Shown: positions 32,708 through 44,570 of the stretch, one piece after another
Layout: the number at the start of each line of letters is the position of its first letter
Numbering within the stretch: the stretch's first letter is position 1
Assembly (NCBI GenBank): GCA_032871835.1
Contig: CM065300.1
Location: forward strand, 68,211,192-68,275,191
DNA length: 64,000 bases
Direction: 5' to 3'
DNA from: Dipteronia dyeriana
Lineage: Eukaryota; Streptophyta; Magnoliopsida; Sapindales; Sapindaceae
Made by a program: the position numbers and the translations under genes
The notes under the pieces: model-generated
The model's database searches: none
What the model was told of the DNA's origin: nothing
Seen by the model: only the letters and a program-made list of their open reading frames with translations

Positions 32708-35184
32708 TGTTAGGATTATGCTCGATAGCAAGAGTGTAATATTGTAATTAAAAATCTTTTCATATGGGAAAAGTGATTTCTAGTTTAACAAATCTTATAG
32801 CTTTTTTAGTTTAATTATTATAATTGTGAAAAGTAAATAATCATAAGGTCAAAAGACTATGAGAAAAGAAGAATTGTTCATACATCTAGATATGTATGAG
32901 GTAGACACAATTCTTTAGTTAGTCTTGAATAATATCCACAACTTAAGATAGAAGGTTTGGCGCCTTTATCATATCAAAGTTGTAGATTTTTTTGCTAGCA
33001 TTTGAGTGGGATCAAATGTATTATGATGAGTCTAAAATCATCAAAGTGTGGTGTCTTTGGGTAAAAGAATCTAGTGCACTAGGTGCATTGAATAAGATCA
33101 AAATGAAATACTTTATCTAGAACCGTCAATGGATAAAAGTTTTTATTTGAAGACAATCGGAGAGTCTATCTCAATCCTGAGATAAATGATGGACTTATGG
33201 TTGCAAGTGTTATCATTTGAGCTATCAATGAGTGCGATTATATAACATAGTTTATCCTCGATAGTTTGGTGGTATTCATTTGTTAATCGATAGAGGACTT
33301 CATTTATAGATATGGACTTCGTGGCTCCATTTATTGAATGAGAGAAGAATATTATCATATGGATGTTTTAAAGTATTGGATATTAAATCTTAACGTTATG
33401 TTTTCAATAGTGTCTATTGAAATATGGCTTCTAGACAAGTCAAAATATCCAAGTTCAAAATGTGGTCATATGAGTAAATATGGTAACTTGGAGAGCTATA
33501 GGCGGTCTATGAGCTCTTGACGATTACTGGTATTCTTCACGAGGTTACTCTTTCTCCAATAAGGTTGTCTAGGGTATGAATGAGTAACATCAACTTATTC
33601 TATCTTTATTTAAGAATTCAATTTTAGTTCTTTAGTGAAATGAACTAAAATTAAATAGATCGGACCTAAGTGAATCATTTGTTGATTGTGATTGGGTTGT
33701 GTCTATTAGAGTTTAAATTTATATAGCACGCCAAGATCCCCAATCCACACGAACTTGCATGGATCACTTGATATATTCTACCGGACCAATTTAGGGGTCC
33801 ATCTAAAATTGTAATAAGGCATGTGAACTTGTTTCTTTTTGTAAGAATAGGTCTAGTTCACATGTGGACTTTTTATTAAGGTCCAATGGATTTAATAAAA
33901 TAAGGAAAATAACATATGGCCTTTATAATAGGTATGGACGGCATAGGCTATGGTTAATAGCTTATATATATATATATTTTTTATTATTATTTAATTAAAT
34001 GGAAATTAATTAATTGAATTAATTAATTATTTAATTAAAAGTCAAAATCTTTTTCCTAATAGGAGATGGTCTCCTAAACTATACTATTATTGGTAGTATA
34101 GTCAATGTTAAATACTATATTTTTATAAGTAGATAAATAAAATGAATTATTTGTCTAATCAAATTAGGAAGTCTTTAATATGGTTACAAATACACTATTG
34201 AGTTGGATTAGAAGTCTTGGTGTAGGAAAGAATTCTTTTTGGAAAAGGATTCTTGGTCACCAAGTAAAACTACTTAGTGGTAGAATTCTTATTTGAAAAG
34301 GATTCATAACCACCAAGTTAATTTACCTAAGGATAGAATTCTTGTCCATCAAGTAATCCTTCTTAGGAAAGATTGAACTCTCCTAATCTATATCAAAGAC
34401 CAAAAATTTAGCCAACAACATATGTTTATAGGAGTAGTTAGATTTCCTTTTAGATAAGGACTCTTAACTACCAAATTAATCCACCTAAGGAAAAGATTCT
34501 TGCCAACCAAGTGAATCCTTATTAGGAAAGGATTTATGAACCTATATATATGTGTGAAGAATTTTGGTCATGACTAAGGAGCATTAGAGAGGAATTTTGG
34601 CCAAGCTTATTTTTTCTAAGAGAAAGTTTCGGCCATCATAGGTTTTTGAGGGAGAAAAATCTGATTTTACTATAGACAAAATTCAATCATCTCTAAGCAA
34701 TAGTGTGTGAATTCGGCCAAGTAAAGAAAGAAGGGGAACGTTTTTGTATTCGATAGTATACTAATATCCTTTACATCAAAAAGATTTCGTGTACAACATC
34801 GAATCAAGGTTCACGCGAGTTACAAACAAATTGATTGATAATTCACAAGTGACCGGACATTATTGGATTTTTTCTCTTGGAGGATATTTGTAACTAACAA
34901 AGAAAAGATATTTGCTTTGTCTCCATCCTCAAAAATACAATTTAAAGAAAGGGAGCCCACACTCCTAGGTGATTCACGTTCGTGATTGGATTGGAAGATC
35001 TTGCGGAATCAATTCGGCGCTTGTTCAATCGTCACTCGAAAAAGGTATGATACTTTTATATACATCAATTAATCCAGGGTTAAGGTTCTCGTTGCATAAA
35101 AGGGAATTTTTTTTATATATACACAACCCCTAATTTTCATTTTTTCTCACACTTCCGTTGCGTTTCTAAACCATTTTTCCCTAC
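32708..35184 (+). repeat. Angela LTR D (full length, second unit)
   Basis: TGTTAGGATTATGCTCGATAG to CCCTAC, 2,477 bp, collinear with LTR C including its extra segment near 34270-34450. The last base and the whole primer-binding site and leader are deleted: CCCTAC joins directly to GGTATTCATGAATGG, which in element C lies about 960 bp downstream (27366). Confidence 0.9.
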
Positions 35185-35590
35185 GGTATTCATGAATGGA
35201 ATTTAGCAAGATACTTTCTTACAAGGATAGACTAGACAATAAACCTAAACGATATCTACTCCCAAAAGAGGGATATTCGTGAGGGATTGTAATGAACGTC
35301 GATAACTTGGTAACACACTCAATGTAATTTTATTCAAATCCTCTCAGGAGTTCTTGTTAACAAAATTGGAATTCTAAAATTGAAAACGTTGGTTTTTATG
35401 TTAACAATTATGTGGGACCTAGTCCAACCAGTGAATGGTGCGAACTCCCAAAGGATGCGTAATATTTATGGGTGTTGGATCCGTGTTGAATTTTACGATT
35501 GAATTATTTTATTTATAATTCAAGATAAATATTCAAAAGTGCTTTATCATGATTCTTTACTTATATAATTTTTGTTATTGTTCAGAAATC
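35185..35590 (+). other. Remnant of Angela D leader
   Basis: It matches 27366-27773 of element C (GGTATTCATGAATGGAATTTAG to TTCAGAAATC) with point changes. Without a primer-binding site this copy could not start reverse transcription. Confidence 0.82.
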
Positions 35591-36400
35591 ATGACCCCAT
35601 CCCTAATCAACAACCTAAAAGACAATACTTTAACTGGTGATAATTATGTCATATGGAAAAGGAAAATTGGGCTTTTATTGCAATATGAAAAGCATAAGCT
35701 CATTATGTGCACTCCTAAACCATCTACTCCTACTAATGAAGATACTCAGGAGCAAAGAGATGAGTATTAACAGTGGGAGTCTTCATATAAGATGGCTAAA
35801 TGTTACATTATGGCCACAATCTTCGACTTGTGACAACAACAACATGAAAGAATGGAGACTGCTACCGATATAATGATGTCTCTAGACGAGATGTTTGCTA
35901 TGAGGTCTAGGATGACTAAGAGAGATGGAATGACTGCTTTCAAGAATCTTTGGATGAAATTTGGACAAGCTATGAAAGATCACATGATGAAAGTCATAGC
36001 ACATCTCAACATTACTGAACTGAATGGTGTTGAGATAGATGATGAGACGATAATTGAAATGATTGTCAACTCACTATCAGATTCTTTTGATCAATTCAAG
36101 TTGGTATACACCTTGAATAATAAGGAATACACCTTGCAAGGCCTGATGCAAGATGTTCAAAGCGCGAAAAAAATCCTTGTGAAAGGCAAGGGTGAAGAAA
36201 TTCAAACCGTAGGTAAAATTGCTACTGGTAAGACCCGTCAGAAGGTCAAGAAACAACAGAAAAAACAACAACTAGGACCTACTAAGAAGGAGACAAAGAA
36301 AGTAACCAAAATCAAAGAAAAAAGTTTCATTTATGGTGAAAAGGGACATTAGAAAAGAAATTACCCAAAGTTTCAGGACAAGAAGGAAGAAGGTAATATT
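35591..36400 (+). pseudogene. Angela D gag (broken)
   Basis: It starts MTPSLINNLKDNTLTGDNY and matches C gag; TAA at 35768-35770 and TGA at about 35832 interrupt it. The stretch deleted in C (DEMFAMRSRMTKRDGMTAF) is present here. The capsid-type region is open at 35852-36352. The zinc knuckle is wrecked: both leading Cys are Ser and Tyr (SFIYGEKGH), a stop follows His, and the last Cys is Tyr. Confidence 0.87.
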
Positions 36401-37975
36401 AATTAACTTGAAACATGTTTTTAGGCGGATTCTATAGATTCTTGGATCATAAACTCCGGACCCACTAATCATGTTTGTTTTTCCTTACAGGGGATCAAGG
36501 AAAGGAGAACGCTGAATAAGCACGAATTCAACTTGCATTTAGGCAATGGAGCGTTGGTGTTTGCTAGTTCAGTGGGAGATATTAGAATTAGTTTAGATTC
36601 TTATAGGCATTTAGATTTAATAGACGTTTATTATGTATCTCAATTCAAGAAGAATTTAATTTTAGTTTCTTGTTTAAATAAATTTGGTTATTCGGTTAAT
36701 TTTAATAAATCATTTATTATTAGTGAGAATGTCAAAATTATTTGTAAAGGTACATTGAAAAACGGTTTATTCTATTTACATGGAAATATCTCTCACTTGT
36801 TAGACACGGAATCAACGGAACCTAATCATAAATGAGTAAAATTATGAAAAGATGAAACCTACCTATTGTATTTGCGCCTAGGTCATATTAACCTTAATAG
36901 GATTAAAAGATTGGTAAGTGATGGACCTGTAAGTGACTTAAAGGTCGTTTACGACCAAAGGCACAAGAGCCATCGAATGTTTAGGATTGATACACACTGA
37001 TGTGTATGGACCTATGAGCATTCAAGCTAGAGGTGGATATGATTACTTCAACACTTTCACGGATGATGACTCAAAATTTGGCTATGTGTATCTCATGAGA
37101 CATAAGTCAGATGCTTTTGGCATGTTCAAAGTATTTAAAGCTGAAGTAGAAAATCATCTTGGGAAACGCATAAAAATCTTGAGGTCTGATCGTGGTGGAG
37201 AATATCTATCTGGTGAGTTTCAGCAATATCTTATTAATAACGGGATAATTTCTCAGTTTTCTGCACCAGGTACACCACAACAAAATAGGGGTGGCAGAAA
37301 GAAGAAATATAACTCTTTTGGACATGGTTAGGTCTATATTAATTTATTCAACGCTTCCTAATTCTTGTTGGGGATCTGCTTTACAAACTGCTATGTACAT
37401 TCTAATGATATACCATCTAAGTCGGTTGCTAAAACACCACATGAATTATGGATCGGGCGAAAGCCTAGTTTACAATACTTAAAGAAATTTGGATGTCCCG
37501 TGCAAGTCTTAAAAAGAAAGACAGAAAAGATGGAGTCCTGTTCAGAAACATACGTATTTGTAGGGTATCAAAAAGGAACAAAAGGATATTATTTCTATAG
37601 TCCTTCTGATCTTAAAGTATTTGTTTCGACAAATGCTAAATTTTTGGAAGAGGTCTGTATGAATAATTTTGTGCCCAAAAGTAAAATTGTCCTAAATGAG
37701 CTTTCAGAAGATACAATTCCACAAGAGGTTTCAATACTAAGCCCAATTGTAAGTCTTGTACCAACACAGGATCAACAATCTACCGTACTTCATTATAATG
37801 GATGGGTTAGTAAACAAACCTACAGATACATCGGTATAGGAGAATCTGTAGAGAACCTCTCGAACGACGATGATCCTTATACGAACAAGGAAGTAACGAA
37901 AGATGTTGATTGTCGTCATTGGCAAAAGGCAATGCAATCCAAGATTGAATCTATGTTCAAAAATAAAGTCTAGTC
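36401..37975 (+). pseudogene. Angela D protease, pre-integrase and integrase (broken)
   Basis: The protease motif is DSWIINSGPTNHVC-like: the Asp of Asp-Ser-Gly reads as Asn (AAC at about 36451-36453) and Ala as Pro. Pre-integrase follows (LGNGALVFASSVGDI). A deletion of about 45 bp near 36945 removes the CESC zinc-finger part. The integrase core is HTDVYGPM, ILRSDRGGEYLSGEF and TPQQNRG, then a frameshift (extra G near 37290). The linker 37365-37973 is open: VFVGYQKGTKGYYFYSPSD, KFLEEVCMNNFVPK. Confidence 0.85.
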
Positions 37976-39178
37976 TCTTGTAGACTTGCCTAAATGGATG
38001 GAAAAGGGGAAACCTTTAAAGCTAGATTGTTAGCTAAAGGTTATACACAAAAAGAAGGTATCGATTATGAAGAAACCTTCTCTCTTGTGGCCATGCTTAA
38101 ATCCGTTAGGATACTCTTATCCATTGTGGCATCTCTAGACCTAGAGATTTGGAAAATGGACATCAAGACAGCTTTCCTTAATGGAAGTCTTGACAAAAGT
38201 GTTTACATGATGCAACTAGAGGGATTCAGGATTCATTGAAAAAGGCCAAGAGGAAAGGGTATGCAAGTTGCAAAGATCCATATTTTGATTGAATCAAGCA
38301 TCCAGATCCTGGAACATAAGGTTCGATCAAGCCGTGAAAAGTTTTAGATTTATTCAAAACCTTGACAAACCTTGTGTATACAAAAGGATTAAAGGAGACA
38401 TACTACTCATCGGAAACGATGTAGGTGTATTGACATCAATAAAAGAATGGTTAGCAAAATAATTTGATATGAAGGAATTAGAAGAAGCAAGTTATATTTT
38501 TGGTATCCAAGTAATAAGGGATAGAAAGAATAGAACAATTGCACTATCCCAAGCTTCATACATAGATAAAATCTTGTCTAGGTTTTCCATGCAAGATTCC
38601 AAGATAGGTATGTTATATTTCTGACATGGAATCAAACTTTCTAGGGAACAAGTTCCTAAGAATGAGCATGAAGAGCAATTCATGAGTAGGGTTCCATATG
38701 CATTGACAGTTGGAAGTCTCATGTATGCAAAGCTCTGTACTAGACCAAATATTTGTTTTGTTGTGGGAATAGTTAGCAGGTTTCAATCGAAACCTGGTCT
38801 TGATTACTGGACGACTGTCAAGAATATTTTCAAGTATCTTAGAAGAATGAAAGATTATATGCTTTTATACTCTGGAGGGGATTTAATTCCCGTTAGGTAT
38901 ACAAATTATGATTTTCAAGTAATTTTGTATTACCGATTCCACCATGGAAGTAGGGTATGTTACCGCATGCGAGGCTACTAAAGAGGCTGTATGGCTCCGT
39001 TAATTCTTGATTGACTTGGAAAAGGATCCTGATACCAATAAACAGATCAACATATATTGTGACAATAGTGGAGCAGTGGCTAATTTGAGAGAACAAAAAG
39101 TCAAAAGAGAGGGACATACATTGGAAGAAAGTATCACCGTCTGAGGGAAATTGTGCATAGGGGTGACGTGGTGATTAC
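37976..39178 (+). pseudogene. Angela D reverse transcriptase and RNase H (catalytic motif deleted)
   Basis: FKARLLAKGYTQKEGIDYEE and LEIWKMDIKTAFLNG are present. At about 38395 a 33-bp in-frame deletion removes the residues up to and including YVDD, so YKRIKGD runs into ILLIGNDVG. Stops occur near 38239, 38289, 38460 and 38624. RNase H is scrambled near 38910 (deletion) and is interrupted for good at 39178 (GGGGTGACGTGGTGATTAC) by a Sirevirus LTR. Confidence 0.88.
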
Positions 39179-39527
39179 TGTAAAGTCCTCATTTTTTGAT
39201 TGGCTTATTTCGTGAACAAATCACATTTTTGGGGTATTATGTAAGGGTAGCTTAGGCTCTGAAGATCTCAAGAGGAGAAGCACAGAAGGTAAAATTCTTG
39301 TGCTTACTTGCTTTGAAGAGATAGTTGCACACACTCACAATTTCATGCATAACTTTTATTCATATATGTTGTGCGTTTATACTTGTGTGCATTTTTGTTT
39401 AAATGACTCTTGTTGATTTATTTGCATCTTGTAATTAAAGTTTTATGTCATGATTAGGCATTAGAATAGGATCCATTTTCATCACTCTAGAACTTGTTTA
39501 TTTTGTGTGTTTGAGTGTTGAAAATTA

Positions 39528-39827
39528 GGCATTACGCTGGTGGTGTGTTACTCGACTAGCGTAGCCTCACCAGCACAACATTCTAGTGGATTGCCGCTTG
39601 TCTTGCGCCACTGATTTGTGCCGCTATACCCATGAAAAGTTGAAAAAATGGGCAGTGTGCTGGTGGTACGCTAATCGACATGCGCAGCCCCACCAGTGCA
39701 ACATTCCAGTTGACTTTCGCATGTGTTACGCCACTGGGCAGCGCCACTCGTTCAGCTTCTATTGAAAAATTAAGATGTGTGCTGGTGGTGCGCTACTCGA
39801 CCAGCGCACGTCACCAGCGCACGTCAA
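39528..39827. repeat. CpG-rich palindromic triple repeat in Sirevirus LTR a
   Basis: Three units of about 100-125 bp, each with GCTGGTGGTGCGCTACTCGA, AGCGCAGCCTCACCAGCGC-type and TGCGCCACTG-type words. The last unit (39776-39822) is a nested palindrome: GTGCTGGTG...CACCAGCGCAC outside, GTGCGCT...AGCGCAC inside. It lies just upstream of the TATA box. The same block is at 49380-49690, 56482-56650 and 63010-63315. Confidence 0.85.
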
Positions 39828-39874
39828 GGAATCTGGAACGTTTTTTCCAAAACGTCCTCACTTTGTTTGGATCT

Positions 39875-39894
39875 CATATATATATATATATAAA
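39875..39894 (+). promoter_or_regulatory. Candidate TATA box of Sirevirus LTR a
   Basis: TCATATATATATATATATAAA, about 50 bp after the palindromic block. Matching sites: TCATATATCTATATAAC (49739-49754) and TCATATATATATAAC (63368-63382). A conserved place and the drop from CpG-rich to AT-rich support a core promoter. Confidence 0.55.
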
Positions 39895-40787
39895 TCTTTG
39901 CTTTAAGGTCGTAAATGAGTTCAGAACAACATATCTTTTCCTTAGAACACATTTCAAAGGAAAAACTCTTCCAAGAACTCATCTTTAAACACTCAAAGCA
40001 TTCCCATGTGCATAAAAACTTCATCTTGCAACATCTAAAGTCATTTATAGTGCATCTACGGATAGGTTTTCTTCATCACATCTTGTTTGGTAAGTTCTTC
40101 ACTATCTTCTTACATGTTAAGTGTTCTGCTTGCTAAGCCATCTCTTTAATTATTTGTATGCTCTTAGAACATATTCTACATACAAATTAGAGATTGTTGT
40201 GATGACTTGATTGAGTGTTGTATTGTGATAGCTTCATAGGATTGTTTGATCTATGTTTAGCTAAGCTTTTTGAACATGTCATTTAGCTCATGATATCTAG
40301 GATTGCATTAATTGTCATCTCATTATCCTAGATAAGCATATAGGGTTTCCTAGCCTTGTTTGTTCTTTGAATATCATCATATATCCACATAGGACATTTT
40401 ATCTATTCATTGAGAAGTAAGACTTGTGTTGCTTCCGGGAGTAGGTCGCTTAAATCGCAAGCAAGATGAACTAAGTTCACTTATACCGGGATTAGGTAGT
40501 GGTGGTGGATTTAAACCGGGATTAGGTTGTAATTCCTTTGCCATTAGTGGATTCGAGGTTCTAGTGTGACACACTCATCAGCCCGTGGTTTTTCCAATTT
40601 GGAGGGTTTCCATGTATATCTCAAGTGTCTTTAATATTTCTGCAATCTTTACATTTGTGATTTTGTTGTAACTAGCTAGGGGCATTTCGTCAACTTGACC
40701 TTAAACAAAAATTGGGTAAATTTGTTTAAAATCTATTCACCCCCCCCTCTAGATTAATATTATACACACCATAATATTTGTTTTAAT

Positions 40788-40800
40788 TGGTATCAGAGCA
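40788..40800 (+). other. tRNA primer-binding site of S1
   Basis: TGGTATCAGAGCA: a match of 12 bases to the complement of the initiator Met tRNA 3' end, two bases after the LTR. Confidence 0.9.
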
Positions 40801-40910
40801 GGTTCCTAGACATACATAGGTGATCCTTGCTCATTTTGGTGTGTGTTGCATTTTTTTTATGTATTGATCATTCATACATGCGCATTCATATCATTCATTC
40901 ATTAAATACA

Positions 40911-42560
40911 ATGAGTTGAAATGGTGGAAATGAGGGAGCTTCTAGCACTAGACCTCCACTTCTCACCGTATTGAATTATGCCTCTTGGAAAGGCGAGATG
41001 GAGTCGTATATTTGCCAAATTCATGACAGGGCATGGATGGCGGTTAAAGATGGCTACACTCCACCCATGATGACTCTTACAGATGGTGGAGATGATGTAC
41101 TCAAGCCAAAAGCACAGTGGAACGCACAAGAGTTTGAGGCATCGAAGTGGAATAGGAAGGCAATGCATGCCATCCTATGTGCAATGGATGAGAACCAGTA
41201 CAAGTTGGTTCAAAATACTAGGATAGCTAAGGAGGCATGGGATATCCTAAAAGTTACACATGAGGGAACCGATGTTGTTAAGGAGTCGAAGCTTTAAGTT
41301 CTCAAACACAATTTTAATTGCTCAAGATGGATGAGAACGAGTGCTTCATTGACTTTGAAGTAAGGTTGATGGAGATTGTGAACCAAAGTCATCAACTTGG
41401 TGATCCTTATTCGGATTGGAAGATCAAGTAGAAGATTATGAGATCTCTACCCGATAGATTTAAGTCTAAGGTGACGGCTTTAGTAGAGATTAGTGGTTAT
41501 AAGGATATGAAGCCAAGTGAGGTGATTGAGAGGCTTCTAGCTTATGAATCTAGGAAATGTCCTAACCCCACACCATCGAAAAAGCAAAAGGATATTGCTT
41601 TGAAAGCTTCCGAAATTGAGATGGAGGAGAGTGATGACTCGGATGAAGAAATGGCCTTGCTAATAAGGAAGTTCAAGAAATTCTACAAGTCCGAGAGGAA
41701 AGGTTTCGGATCCAAGGGTCAAGACTTCAAGAAAAAGGCTCCCTTCAAAAAGATTGAGCCTAGGCAAGAAAAGACCGAGAAAAAAGGAGTTCGATGCTAT
41801 GAATATGGTGGGATAAGTCACTTTGCCCCGAAATGTGCAAATCACATGGTCAAGAAAAAGGGAAAAGTGGTGGCTGCCACATGGAGTGAAAGTGATAACT
41901 CCAATGAAGGAGATGAGTCTTCGGATGATGAAGAACTCATGGCTAACTTCATAGCCTTTACATCTGCCACATAGGAGCAAAGATGCTAGTGAAGAAGAAA
42001 ATAAGAGTCAAGAGGAAAACTACTTAAGTGATGATGGATCTTTATCACAATCCACAAATGGAAGTGTGGATAAGATGGATCTCATGGACTATATGACTAA
42101 GTTTGAGTGTTCAAGGTTAAAAAACAAGAATGAAATTAAGAGATTAAAAGAAGAAAACCTAGACCTCTCAACACAAGTTGATCAACTAAATAAAGAGTTG
42201 GAGAGACCTATGAGGTGTGAAGAAGGGTTGAAAAAAGAGCTTGAAGATGCTAGAGAGTTGTTGTCCAAGATGAACTCTAGCACCAAAAAACTTGACCACA
42301 TGTTAGATGTTGGAAAGAGGCAAAGTGACAAGAAGAGGCTTGGGTTTGAAGATGACATGATGTCCTCTACTCCAAGCAAGACAATTTTTGTAAAAATCAT
42401 GAACTTTAATGGGTCCTCTTCTCATCAATTGCTGAGGAAGAAACTTGACCTAGGAGAGTGTTTAAGTAGTGCTCAAGTGAAGGTGGCACCAAGAAGCCTA
42501 CCTCAAGCCCATCCTATAAGGGCTCCTCAAGTTAACTCTTCTCAATCGTAAGCTCATAAA
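40911..42560 (+). pseudogene. Sirevirus S1 gag (broken)
   Basis: The ATG at 40911 is followed by TGA as third codon (GGA in S2). The N-terminal part (PPLLTVLNYASWKGEMESYI, EFEASKWNRKAMHAILCAMD, ITKEAWDIL-type) fits copia gag. Then come a stop at 41295, a frameshift near 41303 and a TAG at 41429-41431. A Lys/Glu-rich stretch leads to zinc knuckle 1, CYEYGGISHFAPKC (second Cys is Tyr). The region 42066-42551 is a long coiled coil (RLKEENLDLSTQVDQLNKEL, heptad Leu), a hallmark of Sirevirus gag. Confidence 0.88.
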
Positions 42561-43512
42561 AAGGAAAATACCTATCGTGCAAGCTCAACCAAGGAAGCAA
42601 TCAAGTCTTGCTCAACAACAAAGAAGAAAAGCTAATCAACAACAATCAAGACAACCACAAAGACATGTGAAGGCTCCAATGCTTCCTCAAGATTTTGGTA
42701 TGATTCCTAACTTCATTCCTACATGTCATTTTTGTGGTATTGATGGTCACATTAGACCAAATTGTTTTAGATATATTAAATTATGTAGAATTGAAAGCAT
42801 GATAGAGAAGAAAAAAACTAAAGCCATGATGCATGTCACTAGGAAAAATGAAACAACTTTGCATGATCCTAGGACACTTAGAGCCCATGTACCATTGCCC
42901 ATTAGGAAGAAAAATATTGTACCTAAGTGGATTAGAAAGGATGAACACTTTTGCCATGTTGCACAAATTGCCTTAAAAGCTCATTCTTGTGATTTTTGGT
43001 ATTTGGATATTGGGTGCTCTAGGCATATGACTAGAAATAAGAGTTTCTTTGAGACTCTTATGACGAAGGATGGAGAAAATGTCACCTTTGGTGATGGATC
43101 CAAAAAGAAGGTTAAAGGAAAGGAAACCATTTCCATTCCCGGAATACCCTCCTTATCCAATGCTTTGTATGTTGATGGTTTAAAAGCTAATTTGATAAGC
43201 ATTTCACATCTTAGTGATGAAGGACTTTCCGTTTTGTTTAGGAAAAATGGTTGTTCTATCATATTGCCAAATGGACAAACCTTGTTAAAAGGTAAAAAAT
43301 CTAGCGACAATTACTATTGTCTTGAGGATAGAGGTGTCTCTTGTAATATGTCCAAGGATGAACAGATTGAGTTGCGGCATGAAAGACTTGGTCACATGAA
43401 CTATAGGAATTTACGAATCTTAGATGAGTTCAATGTTGTGTGAGGCTTTCCCAAGCTTGGGAAAAAGGTAAATGGTGTTTGTAGACCTTGCCAATAAGGG
43501 AAGCAAACCAAA
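42561..43512 (+). pseudogene. Sirevirus S1 second zinc knuckle, protease and pre-integrase
   Basis: A Gln-rich stretch, then knuckle 2 CHFCGIDGHIRPNC (intact CCHC), protease WYLDIGCSRHMTRNKSFF, where the usual Asp-Ser-Gly is Asp-Ile-Gly, and pre-integrase NALYVDGLKANLISISHLSD and HERLGHMNYRNL. The frame 42577-43443 is open for 288 codons. From here to 46044 all pieces lie in one frame broken only by stops. Protease loss follows from the Ser to Ile change. Confidence 0.88.
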
Positions 43513-44570
43513 AGTATGCACAAAAAGGGCAAGTATTTATCCACCAAGGAACCTCTAGAGCTTCTCCATATGGATCTTATAGGTCCCATGCAAACCAAGA
43601 GTTTAGGTGGAAAGAGATACATTTTTGTGTGTGTAGGTGACTTCTTTAGGTACATTTGGACTTATTTTCTTAGAGAAAAATCTGAAACCTTTGACAAGTT
43701 TAAAATGCTTTGTTCCAAAATTCATAATGAAATGAACTCCAAGATTAAAAGAATTAAAAGGATTAGGAGTGACCATGGGAAGGAATTTGAGAATGCCCAT
43801 TTTGAAAACTATTGCAATAGTCTAGCCATCTCTCATGAGTTTTCGGCTCCTAGGACACCTTAAGAAAATGAAGTTGTTTAGAGGAAAAATAGGGTTCTTC
43901 AAGAAATGGCACATGTGATGTTGCTTAGCATCAAAGTCCCTAGGATTCTTTAGGCCGAAGCCATCAATACGGCGTGCTATATAGGAAATATAGTCTTTCT
44001 AAGGCCCCACACTAGGCAAACCTCGTATGAGTTATGGAAAGGTAGAAAGCCAAATGTTAGCTATTTCCACACCTTTGGAAGCAAATGATACATTTTGAAT
44101 GACCGTGAACAACTTGGCAAATTTGATGCTAAGAGTGATGAGGGTATCTTCATTGGCTATGCCTTGAATAGTAGAGCTTATATAGTTTTCAATCTAAAAA
44201 CTAGAACCGTAATGGAATCATCTAATGTTTTCATTGATGATACTAGGCTTAAATCTAATGACCATGAGGAGGTGGTCGAACTAGGTGATGGCTCCCCTTT
44301 GGTGAAGGTAGTTGATGTTTCTAATGTTGAAAAGACTAACATTGATGATGACATAACACAACCTATTGATATAATTCCTCTCTTGAACTCAAAAGAATCT
44401 GCTCCATGGGTTAGGAAACTCCATGACAAAGATGACATCATTAGGGAGGTTAGTGAGGGTGTTAGGACTAGGCATCAAATGGCTAATCTAATTAGCTAAA
44501 CTTGCTACACCTTTCAAATAGAACCCAAGAAGGTTGATGAAGCCTTAAAGGATAAATTTTGGGTTCTTGC
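43513..44570 (+). pseudogene. Sirevirus S1 integrase (catalytic Glu codon is a stop)
   Basis: Motifs: ELLHMDLIGPMQTKS (first Asp), RIRSDHGKEFENAHF (second Asp), APRTP, stop, then VV, stop, RKNRVLQEM. In S3 the matching place is GFVERKNR, so TAG at 43879-43881 replaces the catalytic Glu. The TAA at 43861 replaces Gln. The C-terminal part (GKFDAKSDEGIFIGYALNSR) is open at 44095-44499. Confidence 0.88.

Larger units (their letters stand above)
39179..40785 (+). repeat. Sirevirus-type LTR a (5' LTR of S1)
   Basis: It starts TGTAAAGTCCTCATTTTTTG and ends TTTGTTTTA (consensus ends TTTCA), 1,607 bp. It holds a three-unit CpG-rich repeat block (39528-39827), a TATA box (39875-39894), CCGGGATTAGGTAG-type words (about 40490 and 40520) and CACCCCCCCCTCTAG near the 3' end. 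It lies in Angela RNase H; the 5 bases before it are ATTAC, whose partner is lost with the 3' end of S1. Confidence 0.92.

Noticed and set aside
39680..39988. ORFs over the Sirevirus LTR CpG block (also 49380-49691)
   Set aside because: Repeat-driven frames in LTRs; not conserved in all copies.
40788..40800. tRNA gene-like word TGGTATCAGAGC (also 26408, 50653, 46624)
   Set aside because: It is the retrotransposon primer-binding site; no cloverleaf or internal promoter boxes follow.
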